Shown: positions 1 to 5,755, counted from the stretch's first letter. The stretch: DNA of 10,481 nucleotides from Nitriliruptoraceae bacterium (GCA_007117945.1 SKTN01000152.1:1-10481), one strand, 5' to 3'. The notes: generated by a model not told the origin, from the sequence alone. Translations and numbers: made by a program.

Positions 1-1
1 C

Positions 2-40
2 GCCGACCACACCCCCGAGCGAGGAGCCCGCCGCCCATGA
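2..40 (+). CDS. Possible 3' end of an upstream gene (sensor kinase?)
   Basis: One forward frame stays open from base 2 and ends in a TGA at 38-40. That stop overlaps the ATG of the response regulator as ATGA, the classic arrangement for translationally coupled histidine kinase and response regulator genes. The twelve visible codons (ADHTPERGARRP) carry no recognisable domain. The kinase identity is inferred only from the overlap and from the downstream gene. Two other frames are also open to the window edge, so this could be chance. Confidence 0.28.
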   Translation, partial: ADHTPERGARRP

Positions 41-687
41 GCCGTGAGATCCGTGTCTTCCTGGTGGACGACCACGCCCTGTTCCGCGCCGGGGTGCAGG
101 CCGAGCTCGGCGCCCACGTGACCATCGTGGGCACCGCCGGCGACGTCGATGAGGCCATCCAGGGCATCCGGGCGACCAAGCCGCAGGTCGTGCTGCTCGA
201 CGTGCACCTCCCCGGCGGCGGGGGACGGGCCGTGCTCGAGGCGATCCGTGAGACCCACCCCGACGTGCGGTTCCTGGCGCTCAGCGTCTCCGATGCGGCC
301 GAGGACGTCATCCAGGTGATCCGTGCCGGCGCGCGGGGCTACGTCACCAAGACCATCTCCTCCGAGGACCTGGTGCGCGCGATCGTGCGGGTCCACCAGG
401 GCGACGCCGTGTTCGGGCCGCGCCTCGCGGGCTTCGTGCTGGACGCCTTCGCCGGGGGTCTGCCGCCCGGGACCACGAGCGAGGACCCCGAGCTCGATCA
501 GCTCACGACCCGCGAGAAGGAGGTCCTGCGCCACATCGCCCGGGGCTACACCTACCGGGAGATCGCGGGCCGACTCCACATCTCCATCAAGACCGTGGAG
601 ACCCACGTCTCAGCGGTGCTGCGCAAGCTGCAGCTCTCGAACCGCCACGAGCTCACGGCGTGGGCGGCGAGCCGGGATCTGCTATGA
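37..687 (+). CDS. NarL/FixJ-type (LuxR family) two-component response regulator
   Basis: A 216-residue cytoplasmic DNA-binding response regulator of typical family length. An N-terminal receiver domain (about residues 5-120) has the acidic pair D11-D12, the phospho-acceptor D55 in LLDVHLP, the switch S83 and the conserved K105. After a short linker, a LuxR-type HTH (about 155-212) has the family sequence TTREKEVL and the recognition-helix region SIKTVETH. A partner kinase would phosphorylate D55 and promote dimerisation and promoter binding; the targets cannot be told from sequence. The ATG at 37 is preceded by GAGGAG at 21-26 with a 10-base spacer and overlaps a possible upstream stop as ATGA. 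The last 35 bases overlap the 3' end of the opposing transporter gene. The family call is secure; the signal sensed is unknown. Confidence 0.96.
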   Translation: MSREIRVFLVDDHALFRAGVQAELGAHVTIVGTAGDVDEAIQGIRATKPQVVLLDVHLPGGGGRAVLEAIRETHPDVRFLALSVSDAAEDVIQVIRAGARGYVTKTISSEDLVRAIVRVHQGDAVFGPRLAGFVLDAFAGGLPPGTTSEDPELDQLTTREKEVLRHIARGYTYREIAGRLHISIKTVETHVSAVLRKLQLSNRHELTAWAASRDLL

Positions 688-1924
688 CCCGGCGGCCCCG
701 GGACCCCAGGCCGGGCCCACTGCCGACGACGTCGACGTGACCGGGCGCGCCCGCGATCAGACCGGCCAGCACCTTCGGCACGAGCAGGCCGAGGAGCACC
801 AGCAGGGGCAGCGTCCACCCACCGGAGGCGTCCCGCAGGAGGCCGATGGTCACGGGCCCCGTGGCGGCGATGAGGTAACCGACGCCCTGGGCCAGGGAGG
901 ACAGCGCGGCGGTGCCCTCAGGCGTCGCGGCCCGGACGCCCAGCAGCAGCAGCGCCAGGGGGAAGGCACCGAGCCCGAGACCCAGGAGCACCGCCCACAG
1001 CAGGGGCAGGGTGGCGGGCGCCAGGAGCAGGCCGAGGTAGCCGACCAGGGACAGCGCCGCGAGACCCAGGACGTAGACGCGCTGGTCCTCGCTGCGCCCC
1101 GCCAGGCGGGGGACGAGCAGGGCGACGGGGCCACCCACGAGCATCGTGACCCCCAGCAGGGTCCCGGCCTGTCCCGCGGGCACGCCCGCATCGCGCAGGA
1201 TCGAGGGCAGCCAGCCCATGGCGACGTAGGCCTCGAGGGCCTGGATGCCGAAGTAGACGGCCAGTGCCCAGGCCTGCAGCCGCCGGTGCACCGTCGCCCC
1301 CGTCGGCCCCTCGTCCGTCCTGGGTGCGGGCGGCTGCGGCACATGGCCACGCCGCGTGATCACGATCCAGGGCACCAGGGCCAGGGCCGCGGGTACGGCC
1401 CAGATCGCCAGGCCGGGGCGCCAGCCCCCGAGGGCCGCGGCCACGGGTACGGCCAGGGCCGCAGGCAGCGCGGTGGCCACGCTGATAGCGATGGCGTACC
1501 AGCCCGTGACGGGTCCGACCCGCAGGGGGAACCAGGTGCGCACGACCACGGGCAGCAGGACGTTGCCCACGGCGATGGCGGCCAGCACCACCAGGCCGGT
1601 GGCCAGCAGCCAGGTCACCGTCGGCACGACCACGCGCAGGACCAGGCCCACCGCGATCGCGACGGTGGCCACCACCAGCGCACGGGTGACACCCAGCCGG
1701 CGTGCCACCGCGTTGGCGGTCAGCGCGATCACGCCGAAGGCGACCACGGGCAGGCTGGTGAGCAGACCCGCCTGGAAGGCGGTCATCGACAGCGCCGCCT
1801 GGATCTCGGGTAACAGGGCGCCGACGCTGGTGACCGCGGCACGCAGGTTGACGGCGGTACCGAGCACTCCGGCCAGCAACCATGCCCCCGCGGCCGGCGA
1901 GCGTGACGGTGCGGGGTCGCTCAC
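653..1924 (-). CDS. MFS transporter, CynX/NimT (cyanate permease-like) family
   Basis: A 423-residue inner-membrane protein with about twelve hydrophobic segments and a hydrophilic central loop (about residues 190-215), as in the major facilitator superfamily. The family signature is NLRAAVTSVGALLPEI at 26-41, and the first half also has GNVLLPVVVRTWFP (120-133) and the loop motif ARRLG (74-78). CynX/NimT relatives move cyanate, 2-nitroimidazole or other small molecules by proton exchange, often outward; the substrate here is unknown. The GTG at 1922-1924 was chosen because family homology begins just after it and because it overlaps the upstream dehydrogenase stop as GTGA. No purine-rich ribosome binding site precedes it, which favours translational coupling. 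The frame continues upstream to 2353, but that part does not look like transporter. The charged, Gly/Pro-rich C-terminal tail (about 395-423) runs 35 bases into the opposing regulator gene. Confidence 0.9.
   Translation of the reverse strand: MSDPAPSRSPAAGAWLLAGVLGTAVNLRAAVTSVGALLPEIQAALSMTAFQAGLLTSLPVVAFGVIALTANAVARRLGVTRALVVATVAIAVGLVLRVVVPTVTWLLATGLVVLAAIAVGNVLLPVVVRTWFPLRVGPVTGWYAIAISVATALPAALAVPVAAALGGWRPGLAIWAVPAALALVPWIVITRRGHVPQPPAPRTDEGPTGATVHRRLQAWALAVYFGIQALEAYVAMGWLPSILRDAGVPAGQAGTLLGVTMLVGGPVALLVPRLAGRSEDQRVYVLGLAALSLVGYLGLLLAPATLPLLWAVLLGLGLGAFPLALLLLGVRAATPEGTAALSSLAQGVGYLIAATGPVTIGLLRDASGGWTLPLLVLLGLLVPKVLAGLIAGAPGHVDVVGSGPGLGSRGRRVIADPGSPPTP
671..693. terminator. Hairpin spanning the response-regulator stop codon
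   Basis: A perfect 6-bp inverted repeat, GCCGGG at 671-676 and CCCGGC at 688-693, encloses an 11-base loop that contains the regulator's TGA (685-687). It lies inside the tail-to-tail overlap with the transporter gene. There is no T-tract. It may help end transcription from one or both sides, but coding sequence this GC-rich often forms such stems by chance. Confidence 0.35.
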
Positions 1925-3426
1925 CGGTGGAGGTCGGGATCGTGCTGGCGGACCCGGGCGCGCACGGTGACGATGGCCTCCCCGGAGAGGATCCCCGAGC
2001 GCCCCAGGAGGCGCCCACGCTCCCAGTTGGACAGCCCCAGCTCCGGGGTGCCCAGGGCGTACTGACCGTCGACCCAGCGCGTGAACCCATCGCCCACGTA
2101 GGGCGCCTCGGCGGCGGCCCACACCTGCTCGTGCTCCTCGGGCGTCTCGCTGAGCAACGACAGCACGAAGCGGGGCGAGTACCGGTTGTACAGGGCGACG
2201 CCCTCTTCGAGGTCGTCGATCAGCAGCAGGGTGAGCTCCGGTGAGGCCTCCCACTCCCACTCCGTGCCAAGGGCCGCCTCGGCCAGGACCTCCGCGCGGG
2301 GTTCGAGCACCGCACCCTCGGCGCGGCTGATGGGGACCTGCTCGTCGAACCACGCCGCGTCGACGGCGTCCCGATCACGCTCCAGGACGTGGAGCTTGGC
2401 GTGGGTGCCGTGCTCGGCGGCAGCCTGCTCGAGGGCGGAGAGGACCACCGGCACCAGCTCCGCAGCGCGACCGCGCTCCACAGCGACGGTGTTGACGGTG
2501 TTGCACACCTTGCGGTCCAGGGAACGGTGGACGGCGCTGCGCAGGCGTTCGGGATCCGCGGTGGCCGACGCCAGCACCCACGCGCCACCGGTGCCGTGGG
2601 CGGATACGGCGTTGCCCGCCTGCTGGGCCACGGCGGAGAGCTGGTGGACGGCCGTGCCCGACCCCCTCGCCACCGCCAGGGCCAGACGAGGATCGCTGAA
2701 CAGCGCCCAGCCGGCGGCGCGTGAGGGCGCGTCGACCAGGCTGGCGGCGCCCGGGGGCAGGCCCGCCGCCCGCAACGCGGGATCCAGGGCGTGGGTGACG
2801 ATCGCGCGGGCCGTGCCCAGGGCGTCGGAGCCGATCCGGAACACCACGGCGTTGCCCGTCCGCAGGACACCGCAGGCGTCGGCGAACACGTTGGGGCGGC
2901 CCTCGAAGACGAAGGCCACGACACCGAGCCGGTCGGTGACCTGCTCCAGGGTCCAGCCGGGATGCTCGATCCGGCGCAGGACCTCCCCGCGCACGCTGCC
3001 GGCCTGCGCCCAACCGCGGAGCCCCTCGATCATGCCGGCCCGCATGCGCGCATCCAGCACCAGCCGGGTCGTGGAGCGCCCCCGCTCCCGGGCCGCCGTC
3101 ACGTCCGCGGCGTTGGCCGTGGCGATGGGCGCGAAGGCGTCATCGTCGGCCAGCAGGTCGGCGAAGGCGGTGTAGAAGGCGTCGAGCTGCGCCTCCGACA
3201 CCCCGCTCAGCGCGTCGAACGCCGCAGCGGCCGCGTCCACCGCCGTCGCCGCAGCCCGACGATCCGCCGCGGGCACGTGGAGCAGGGCGCCGTCCTCGGC
3301 CACCGTGAGCAGCGCGTCGCCGGGCCGGAAGGCGGCCGCGAGCTGCTGGTCGACGGTGATCACCTGGTCACCGCCCACGAGGATCCGCGTGCCGGCGGCG
3401 AGTTCGGTGAGCGGGGTGGCATCCAT
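1921..3426 (-). CDS. ProA-like (glutamate-5-semialdehyde dehydrogenase family) aldehyde dehydrogenase, N-terminally extended and diverged
   Basis: A 501-residue cytoplasmic enzyme of the ProA branch of the aldehyde dehydrogenase superfamily. True ProA reduces gamma-glutamyl phosphate with NADPH to glutamate semialdehyde in proline synthesis. Visible ProA features are FEGRPNVFADA (174-184), TGNAVVFR (190-197), the active-site block KVCNTVNTVAV with C308 as the likely nucleophile, and GFTRWVDGQYALG (447-459). Oddities: E. coli ProA is about 417 residues, and here about 60-70 extra residues precede the first helix. The usual GGKEA-type loop reads IGSDA. CNTVET is CNTVNT, and the conserved HARGP region near the C-terminus is replaced. 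The ATG at 3424-3426 was preferred over a GTG at 3477 because a -10-like box lies between them; the message may be leaderless. It is the first gene of a two-gene unit with the MFS exporter. No proB is visible, so the substrate may be a different acyl phosphate or aldehyde. Family secure; exact activity uncertain. Confidence 0.85.
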   Translation of the reverse strand: MDATPLTELAAGTRILVGGDQVITVDQQLAAAFRPGDALLTVAEDGALLHVPAADRRAAATAVDAAAAAFDALSGVSEAQLDAFYTAFADLLADDDAFAPIATANAADVTAARERGRSTTRLVLDARMRAGMIEGLRGWAQAGSVRGEVLRRIEHPGWTLEQVTDRLGVVAFVFEGRPNVFADACGVLRTGNAVVFRIGSDALGTARAIVTHALDPALRAAGLPPGAASLVDAPSRAAGWALFSDPRLALAVARGSGTAVHQLSAVAQQAGNAVSAHGTGGAWVLASATADPERLRSAVHRSLDRKVCNTVNTVAVERGRAAELVPVVLSALEQAAAEHGTHAKLHVLERDRDAVDAAWFDEQVPISRAEGAVLEPRAEVLAEAALGTEWEWEASPELTLLLIDDLEEGVALYNRYSPRFVLSLLSETPEEHEQVWAAAEAPYVGDGFTRWVDGQYALGTPELGLSNWERGRLLGRSGILSGEAIVTVRARVRQHDPDLHR

Positions 3427-3433
3427 GACACCC

Positions 3434-3439
3434 ACGCTA
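3434..3439 (-). promoter_or_regulatory. -10-like box for a leaderless ProA-like/MFS transcript
   Basis: TAGCGT on the minus strand matches the actinobacterial TANNNT -10 pattern and ends seven bases before the ATG at 3426. That spacing would put the transcription start at or next to the A of ATG, giving a leaderless mRNA. This fits the absence of a clear ribosome binding site. No good -35 hexamer is seen. Confidence 0.45.
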
Positions 3440-3506
3440 CGAGAGGTCGGCGACGCACGCCACTCCCCCGCGGTCACGCGACCATCCGTGCGACCGAGAG
3501 TGCACC

Positions 3507-3520
3507 TTCAAGCGCTTTCA
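3507..3520. promoter_or_regulatory. LacI-family-like operator palindrome
   Basis: This 14-base site has a perfect 8-bp core AAGCGCTT (3510-3517) and matches the ideal palindrome TGAAAGCGCTTTCA at 12 of 14 positions. The CG-centred shape is typical of LacI/CcpA-type operators. It sits between the divergent ProA-like and MerR genes. No LacI-type regulator is encoded in the window, so the binding protein is unknown. Confidence 0.3.
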
Positions 3521-3530
3521 GTCACACACA

Positions 3531-3572
3531 GGTGCTGGGCGGGCAGCGCAGGACCAACTACGGTGCCCGGCG
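3531..3572 (+). repeat. Direct repeat of an 11-mer, helically phased, before the MerR-type gene
   Basis: GGTGCTGGGCG (3531-3541) and GGTGCCCGGCG (3562-3572) match at 9 of 11 positions and start 31 bases apart, about three helical turns. A weaker third copy of GGTGC starts at 3623, 61 bases after the second. An inverted GCACCT at 3502-3507 pairs with AGGTGC at 3530-3535. A -10-like TACGGT (3559-3564) overlaps the second copy. CarH-type regulators are known to bind spaced repeats and repress their own promoters, so this may be the autoregulatory site. That is inference. Confidence 0.3.
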
Positions 3573-3702
3573 ATGCGCCGCGGATCCGGGCCGTCCAGGC
3601 CACCAGCCGGACGCGAACGACCGGTGCAACGACCTCGCCGCCCCCGTACCCGTGGCCGCGATACGGCGGCCGCTCACCGCCAGGAAGGGAGGATGGGCCC
3701 CG

Positions 3703-4605
3703 ATGGCCGACGACCGCCCAGTGCTGCGCATCGGGGAGGTGTCACGCCGCACCGGCGTCGCCGTCCCCACCCTGCGCGCGTGGGAACGTCGCTACGGGTT
3801 GCTCACCCCCGACCGCACCGACGGTGGCCACCGGCTCTACAGCGAGGCGGACGTGGGCCGGGTTCGTTCGATGCAGCGTCTGCTCGACGACGGCTGGTCC
3901 GCCGCCGCCGCGGCACGCGAGGTGCTGCGCGAGCCGGCCAGCGTCACCACCCTGCGCCCCGTCGCCGGCACCGGACGCCCCGCGCAGGACCTCGTGCACC
4001 GCCTCGAGGCGGCCATCGACGTGTTCGACGCGGCCGCAGCCGACCACGCCATGGATGACGTCTTCGCCCGCTTCGACGTCCCCCGCGCCCTCGATGAGGT
4101 GATCCTGCCCGTCCTCCGTAGGGTCGGTGAGGGCTGGCAGGACGATCCCCGCATCATCGCCCGCGAGCACTTCGCGACCAACACCCTCAGGCCACGGCTC
4201 CAGCGGCTGATCCGCACCCCGGGTGGGTCGGGGCGGTCCTGCCTCGCCGCGGCCCCCGAGGGCGAGGACCACGACCTCGGCCTCCTGTCCTCGGCCGTGG
4301 TGGCGGCCACCGCCGGCTGGAAGGTCCACTACCTCGGCGCCCGGATGCCCACCGCCGCGATGGAGCGCAGCCTCGCCGACCTGCGACCCGACGTGGTGCT
4401 GATCGGCTCGATGCACCGGCAGCACGCCGAGGCGTTCCTGGAGGACGACCCACACTTCGGGGCAGCGGCGGTGGTCCTCGGTGGGCACGGTTTCATCCCC
4501 GGCGACGCCAACCGTCTCCGCAACGCGGTGGTCCACCAGGGCCCCATCCGCGAACTGGCCAGCACCCTGGAACGGGCACTGTCGGCCCGTGAGAGCTCGG
4601 GATAG
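3703..4605 (+). CDS. MerR-family regulator with cobalamin-binding domain (CarH/LitR-like photoreceptor candidate)
   Basis: A 300-residue cytoplasmic regulator. An N-terminal MerR winged helix (about residues 7-75) shows IGEVSRRTGVAVPTLRAWERR, then YGLL and GGHRLY. A helical cobalamin-capping domain follows (about 95-172) and then a Rossmann B12-binding domain (about 178-298) with the E188-D-H190-D-L-G193 form of the D/E-x-H-x-x-G motif; H190 should be the lower cobalt ligand. W145, E155 and H156 form W-x9-E-H, the signature of CarH, which binds DNA as an adenosylcobalamin tetramer in the dark and releases it in light to switch on carotenoid genes. The residue after W145 is Q146, whereas Thermus CarH has a histidine there that ligates cobalt after illumination. 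The ATG at 3703 follows AGGAAGGGAGG (3682-3692) with a 10-base spacer. Divergent from the ProA-like unit and convergent with dodecin. Light sensing is likely but unproven. Confidence 0.93.
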   Translation: MADDRPVLRIGEVSRRTGVAVPTLRAWERRYGLLTPDRTDGGHRLYSEADVGRVRSMQRLLDDGWSAAAAAREVLREPASVTTLRPVAGTGRPAQDLVHRLEAAIDVFDAAAADHAMDDVFARFDVPRALDEVILPVLRRVGEGWQDDPRIIAREHFATNTLRPRLQRLIRTPGGSGRSCLAAAPEGEDHDLGLLSSAVVAATAGWKVHYLGARMPTAAMERSLADLRPDVVLIGSMHRQHAEAFLEDDPHFGAAAVVLGGHGFIPGDANRLRNAVVHQGPIRELASTLERALSARESSG

Positions 4606-4621
4606 CGACCTGCAGGTGCGG

Positions 4622-4642
4622 CCGGCGGGCAGACCCAGCCGG
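4622..4642. terminator. Bidirectional terminator hairpin between MerR-type gene and dodecin
   Basis: The 37-base convergent gap holds CCGGC-GGG (4622-4629) pairing with CCC and GCCGG (4634-4642), with a four-base loop and one bulged A at 4637. The 8-bp GC stem ends immediately before the dodecin stop codon. There is no T-tract, as often in high-GC genomes. Confidence 0.5.
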
Positions 4643-4846
4643 TCAGCGCGTGATGCGGAACCGGATGCGCACGTGGGTGTGGTACTCGGAGATCTCCGCT
4701 TCCTGCACCACCGCAGAGGTCTCCAACACCGTGAACCCCTCCACGTTGCGCAGGGTCTTGGTCGCCTCCTGGAGCGCCTTGTGCGCGGCGTCGCGCCAGG
4801 ACTCCGTGGACACCCCGACCAGGTCGATCGTCTTGATCACCGCCAC
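4643..4846 (-). CDS. Dodecin-family protein
   Basis: A 67-residue protein with the dodecin fold pattern: strand one ending in the GVSTESW turn (about residues 2-17), the helix WRDAAHKALQEATKTLRNV, and two long strands. Dodecins form hollow dodecamers that bind flavin pairs, or flavin with CoA, and act as flavin buffers or light-protective sinks. In canonical members a Trp shortly after the helix stacks on flavin and a Gln on the last strand contacts it. By my alignment these positions read G37 (in NVEGFTV) and H56 (in EYHTHV), so ligand binding may be altered. W17 belongs to a different conserved site. The GTG at 4844-4846 has GGGAGG (rc of 4854-4859) with a seven-base spacer. A -10-like TACGCT lies just upstream, so it has its own promoter, although the small membrane-protein gene precedes it on the same strand. 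Confidence 0.9.
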   Translation of the reverse strand: MAVIKTIDLVGVSTESWRDAAHKALQEATKTLRNVEGFTVLETSAVVQEAEISEYHTHVRIRFRITR

Positions 4847-4869
4847 CGGTGCACCTCCCGCTCGTGGCG

Positions 4870-4875
4870 AGCGTA
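4870..4875 (-). promoter_or_regulatory. -10-like box for dodecin
   Basis: TACGCT on the minus strand (AGCGTA on plus) fits TANNNT and lies 10 bases upstream of the dodecin ribosome binding site. A 6-bp inverted repeat CGCTCG-TGG-CGAGCG (4859-4873) overlaps both the box and the edge of the ribosome binding site. No -35 match is evident. Confidence 0.35.
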
Positions 4876-4880
4876 GGCGC

Positions 4881-4896
4881 CGCCCCGGGCGGGGTG
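4881..4896 (-). terminator. GC hairpin downstream of the small membrane-protein gene
   Basis: CGCCCC and GGGGTG pair (one G-T wobble) around a GGGC loop in the 84-base gap between the DUF4190-like stop (4931) and the dodecin start. It could end the upstream transcript before the dodecin promoter. Alternative pairings exist in this GC-rich stretch. Confidence 0.3.
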
Positions 4897-4930
4897 CGAG
4901 GGGCCCTTCGGCACCTGTGGGGGGACCGGG

Positions 4931-5194
4931 TCAGCGCAGGTACAGGATGATGGAGAACCCCACGACCATCCCCACACCGGCCACGACGGTGGCCGGCATA
5001 CCGAGCCGACTGCCCTTGACGTGGGCGATGAGGCCGATGCCCATCCCGACCGGACCCAGCACCGCGGCCAGGCCCGTGACCGCAGCCGCGACACCGAGCA
5101 CCGCCGCCAGCACCGCGAGCGGCGTCGCGAAACGCGGCGACGCCTCGATCGGTGCGAAGGGGTCGCGCTCCTCGATCTCGCCGGACTCGCTCAC
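4931..5194 (-). CDS. Small DUF4190-like membrane protein
   Basis: An 87-residue protein with a short acidic N-terminus (residues 1-25, rich in E and D) and then two hydrophobic helices. The first spans about 26-58 (ATPLAVLAAVLGVAAAVTGL onward) and the second about 66-86 (MPATVVAGVGMVVGFSIILY), joined by a loop containing HVKGSR. The pattern of a Gly-rich hairpin with a basic residue cluster before a second Gly-rich helix resembles DUF4190 membrane proteins, whose function is unknown. The GTG at 5192-5194 was chosen because AGGAGG (rc of 5200-5205) precedes it by five bases; the open frame continues upstream to 5659 but that part is antisense to the flavin-protein gene. Two dozen bases further upstream lies a divergent promoter pair. 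The small size and lack of catalytic residues suggest a structural or accessory role. Confidence 0.72.
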   Translation of the reverse strand: MSESGEIEERDPFAPIEASPRFATPLAVLAAVLGVAAAVTGLAAVLGPVGMGIGLIAHVKGSRLGMPATVVAGVGMVVGFSIILYLR

Positions 5195-5240
5195 CCGGAC
5201 CTCCTGTGCGATGTCGAGGTGGATGGCTCGGGTGGGCCCG

Positions 5241-5265
5241 AGGGTAGCTGGCACACCGCTACGGT
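5241..5265. promoter_or_regulatory. Back-to-back divergent -10-like boxes
   Basis: On the minus strand TACCCT (5241-5246) faces the DUF4190-like gene, and on the plus strand TACGGT (5260-5265) faces the flavin-fold gene; 13 bases separate them. An inverted repeat GTAGC (5244-5248) and GCTAC (5258-5262) lies across them. With normal spacing each -35 region would overlap the other promoter's -10, so the two could not easily fire together. -35 hexamers are poor. Confidence 0.35.
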
Positions 5266-5296
5266 CCCGGGCCTGCCAGCTGTGGGAGGTGCGACG

Positions 5297-5734
5297 GTGG
5301 GCAAGCTGACGATGACCCCCGACGAGCGCGACCGGTTCCTCACCGAGGAACGGGTGCTGCGCCTGGCCACCACCGACGACGAGGGCTGGCCCGCGGTGGT
5401 GCCCGTGTGGTTCGTCTGGCACGAGGGTGCCTTCTGGGTGTGGAACCTCACCCGCGCGAAGCGCACCGCCCGGCTCGCGGCGGGGACCAAGGCCGCCTTC
5501 GTGGTGGACGGCGGCGAGGAGTACGTGGAGCTGCGCGGGGTGTCGGGACGTCTGCACTACGCCTTCGTGGCGGACGACGACGTCCCCCTCGAGGTCCGAC
5601 GCGGGTTCTCGCGCAAGTACTTCGGCACCGACCACCCCTTGGAGCCCGCGGACCACCACCGGTGGTTGCGCATGGAGCCCTTCCAGGCAGCCAGCTGGGA
5701 CTTCCGCAAGCAGTACGGCGACCAGACGGGCTGA
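5297..5734 (+). CDS. Pyridoxamine 5'-phosphate oxidase-fold protein (flavin/F420-binding split barrel)
   Basis: A 145-residue soluble protein of the split beta-barrel superfamily that includes pyridoxamine-phosphate oxidase, FMN-binding proteins and actinobacterial F420-dependent reductases. The N-terminal helix and first strand read DRFLTEERVLRLATT (12-26). A strand follows with WPAVVPVWFVW (31-41) and GAFWVWNLTRAKRTARL (44-60), the usual phosphate-contact region with R53 and K55. A further strand has VELRGVSGRL (77-86), and the C-terminal part ends in a W-F-R segment. The family dimerises, with the cofactor between subunits. FMN versus F420 cannot be decided from sequence by eye. The GTG at 5297-5299 follows GGGAGG (5284-5289) with a seven-base spacer; an ATG at 5312 is too far from it. 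The frame is open upstream from 5021, but that is antisense to the membrane-protein gene. Substrate unknown. Confidence 0.88.
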   Translation: MGKLTMTPDERDRFLTEERVLRLATTDDEGWPAVVPVWFVWHEGAFWVWNLTRAKRTARLAAGTKAAFVVDGGEEYVELRGVSGRLHYAFVADDDVPLEVRRGFSRKYFGTDHPLEPADHHRWLRMEPFQAASWDFRKQYGDQTG

Positions 5735-5755
5735 GCGCGCCGCTGCCCGCCCCGG

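Noticed and set aside
323..1813. A 496-codon open frame on the plus strand, opposite the MFS gene and overlapping the response regulator
   Set aside because: Its product is a low-complexity run of Q, G, R and H with no domain, as expected for an antisense frame in GC-rich DNA; the opposing frame is a clear transporter.
1925..2353. Upstream extension of the MFS frame to a 566-residue protein
   Set aside because: The extra residues are Arg/Gly/Pro-rich antisense-like sequence inside the ProA-like gene and do not resemble any transporter N-terminus; the GTGA overlap gives a better start.
2791..3702. Upstream extension of the MerR-type frame to 604 residues
   Set aside because: It runs antisense through the ProA-like gene and the intergenic region, while MerR homology and a strong ribosome binding site both point to the ATG at 3703.
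5195..5659. Longer 242-residue version of the small membrane protein
   Set aside because: The extension is antisense to the flavin-fold gene, and AGGAGG sits five bases before the GTG at 5194.
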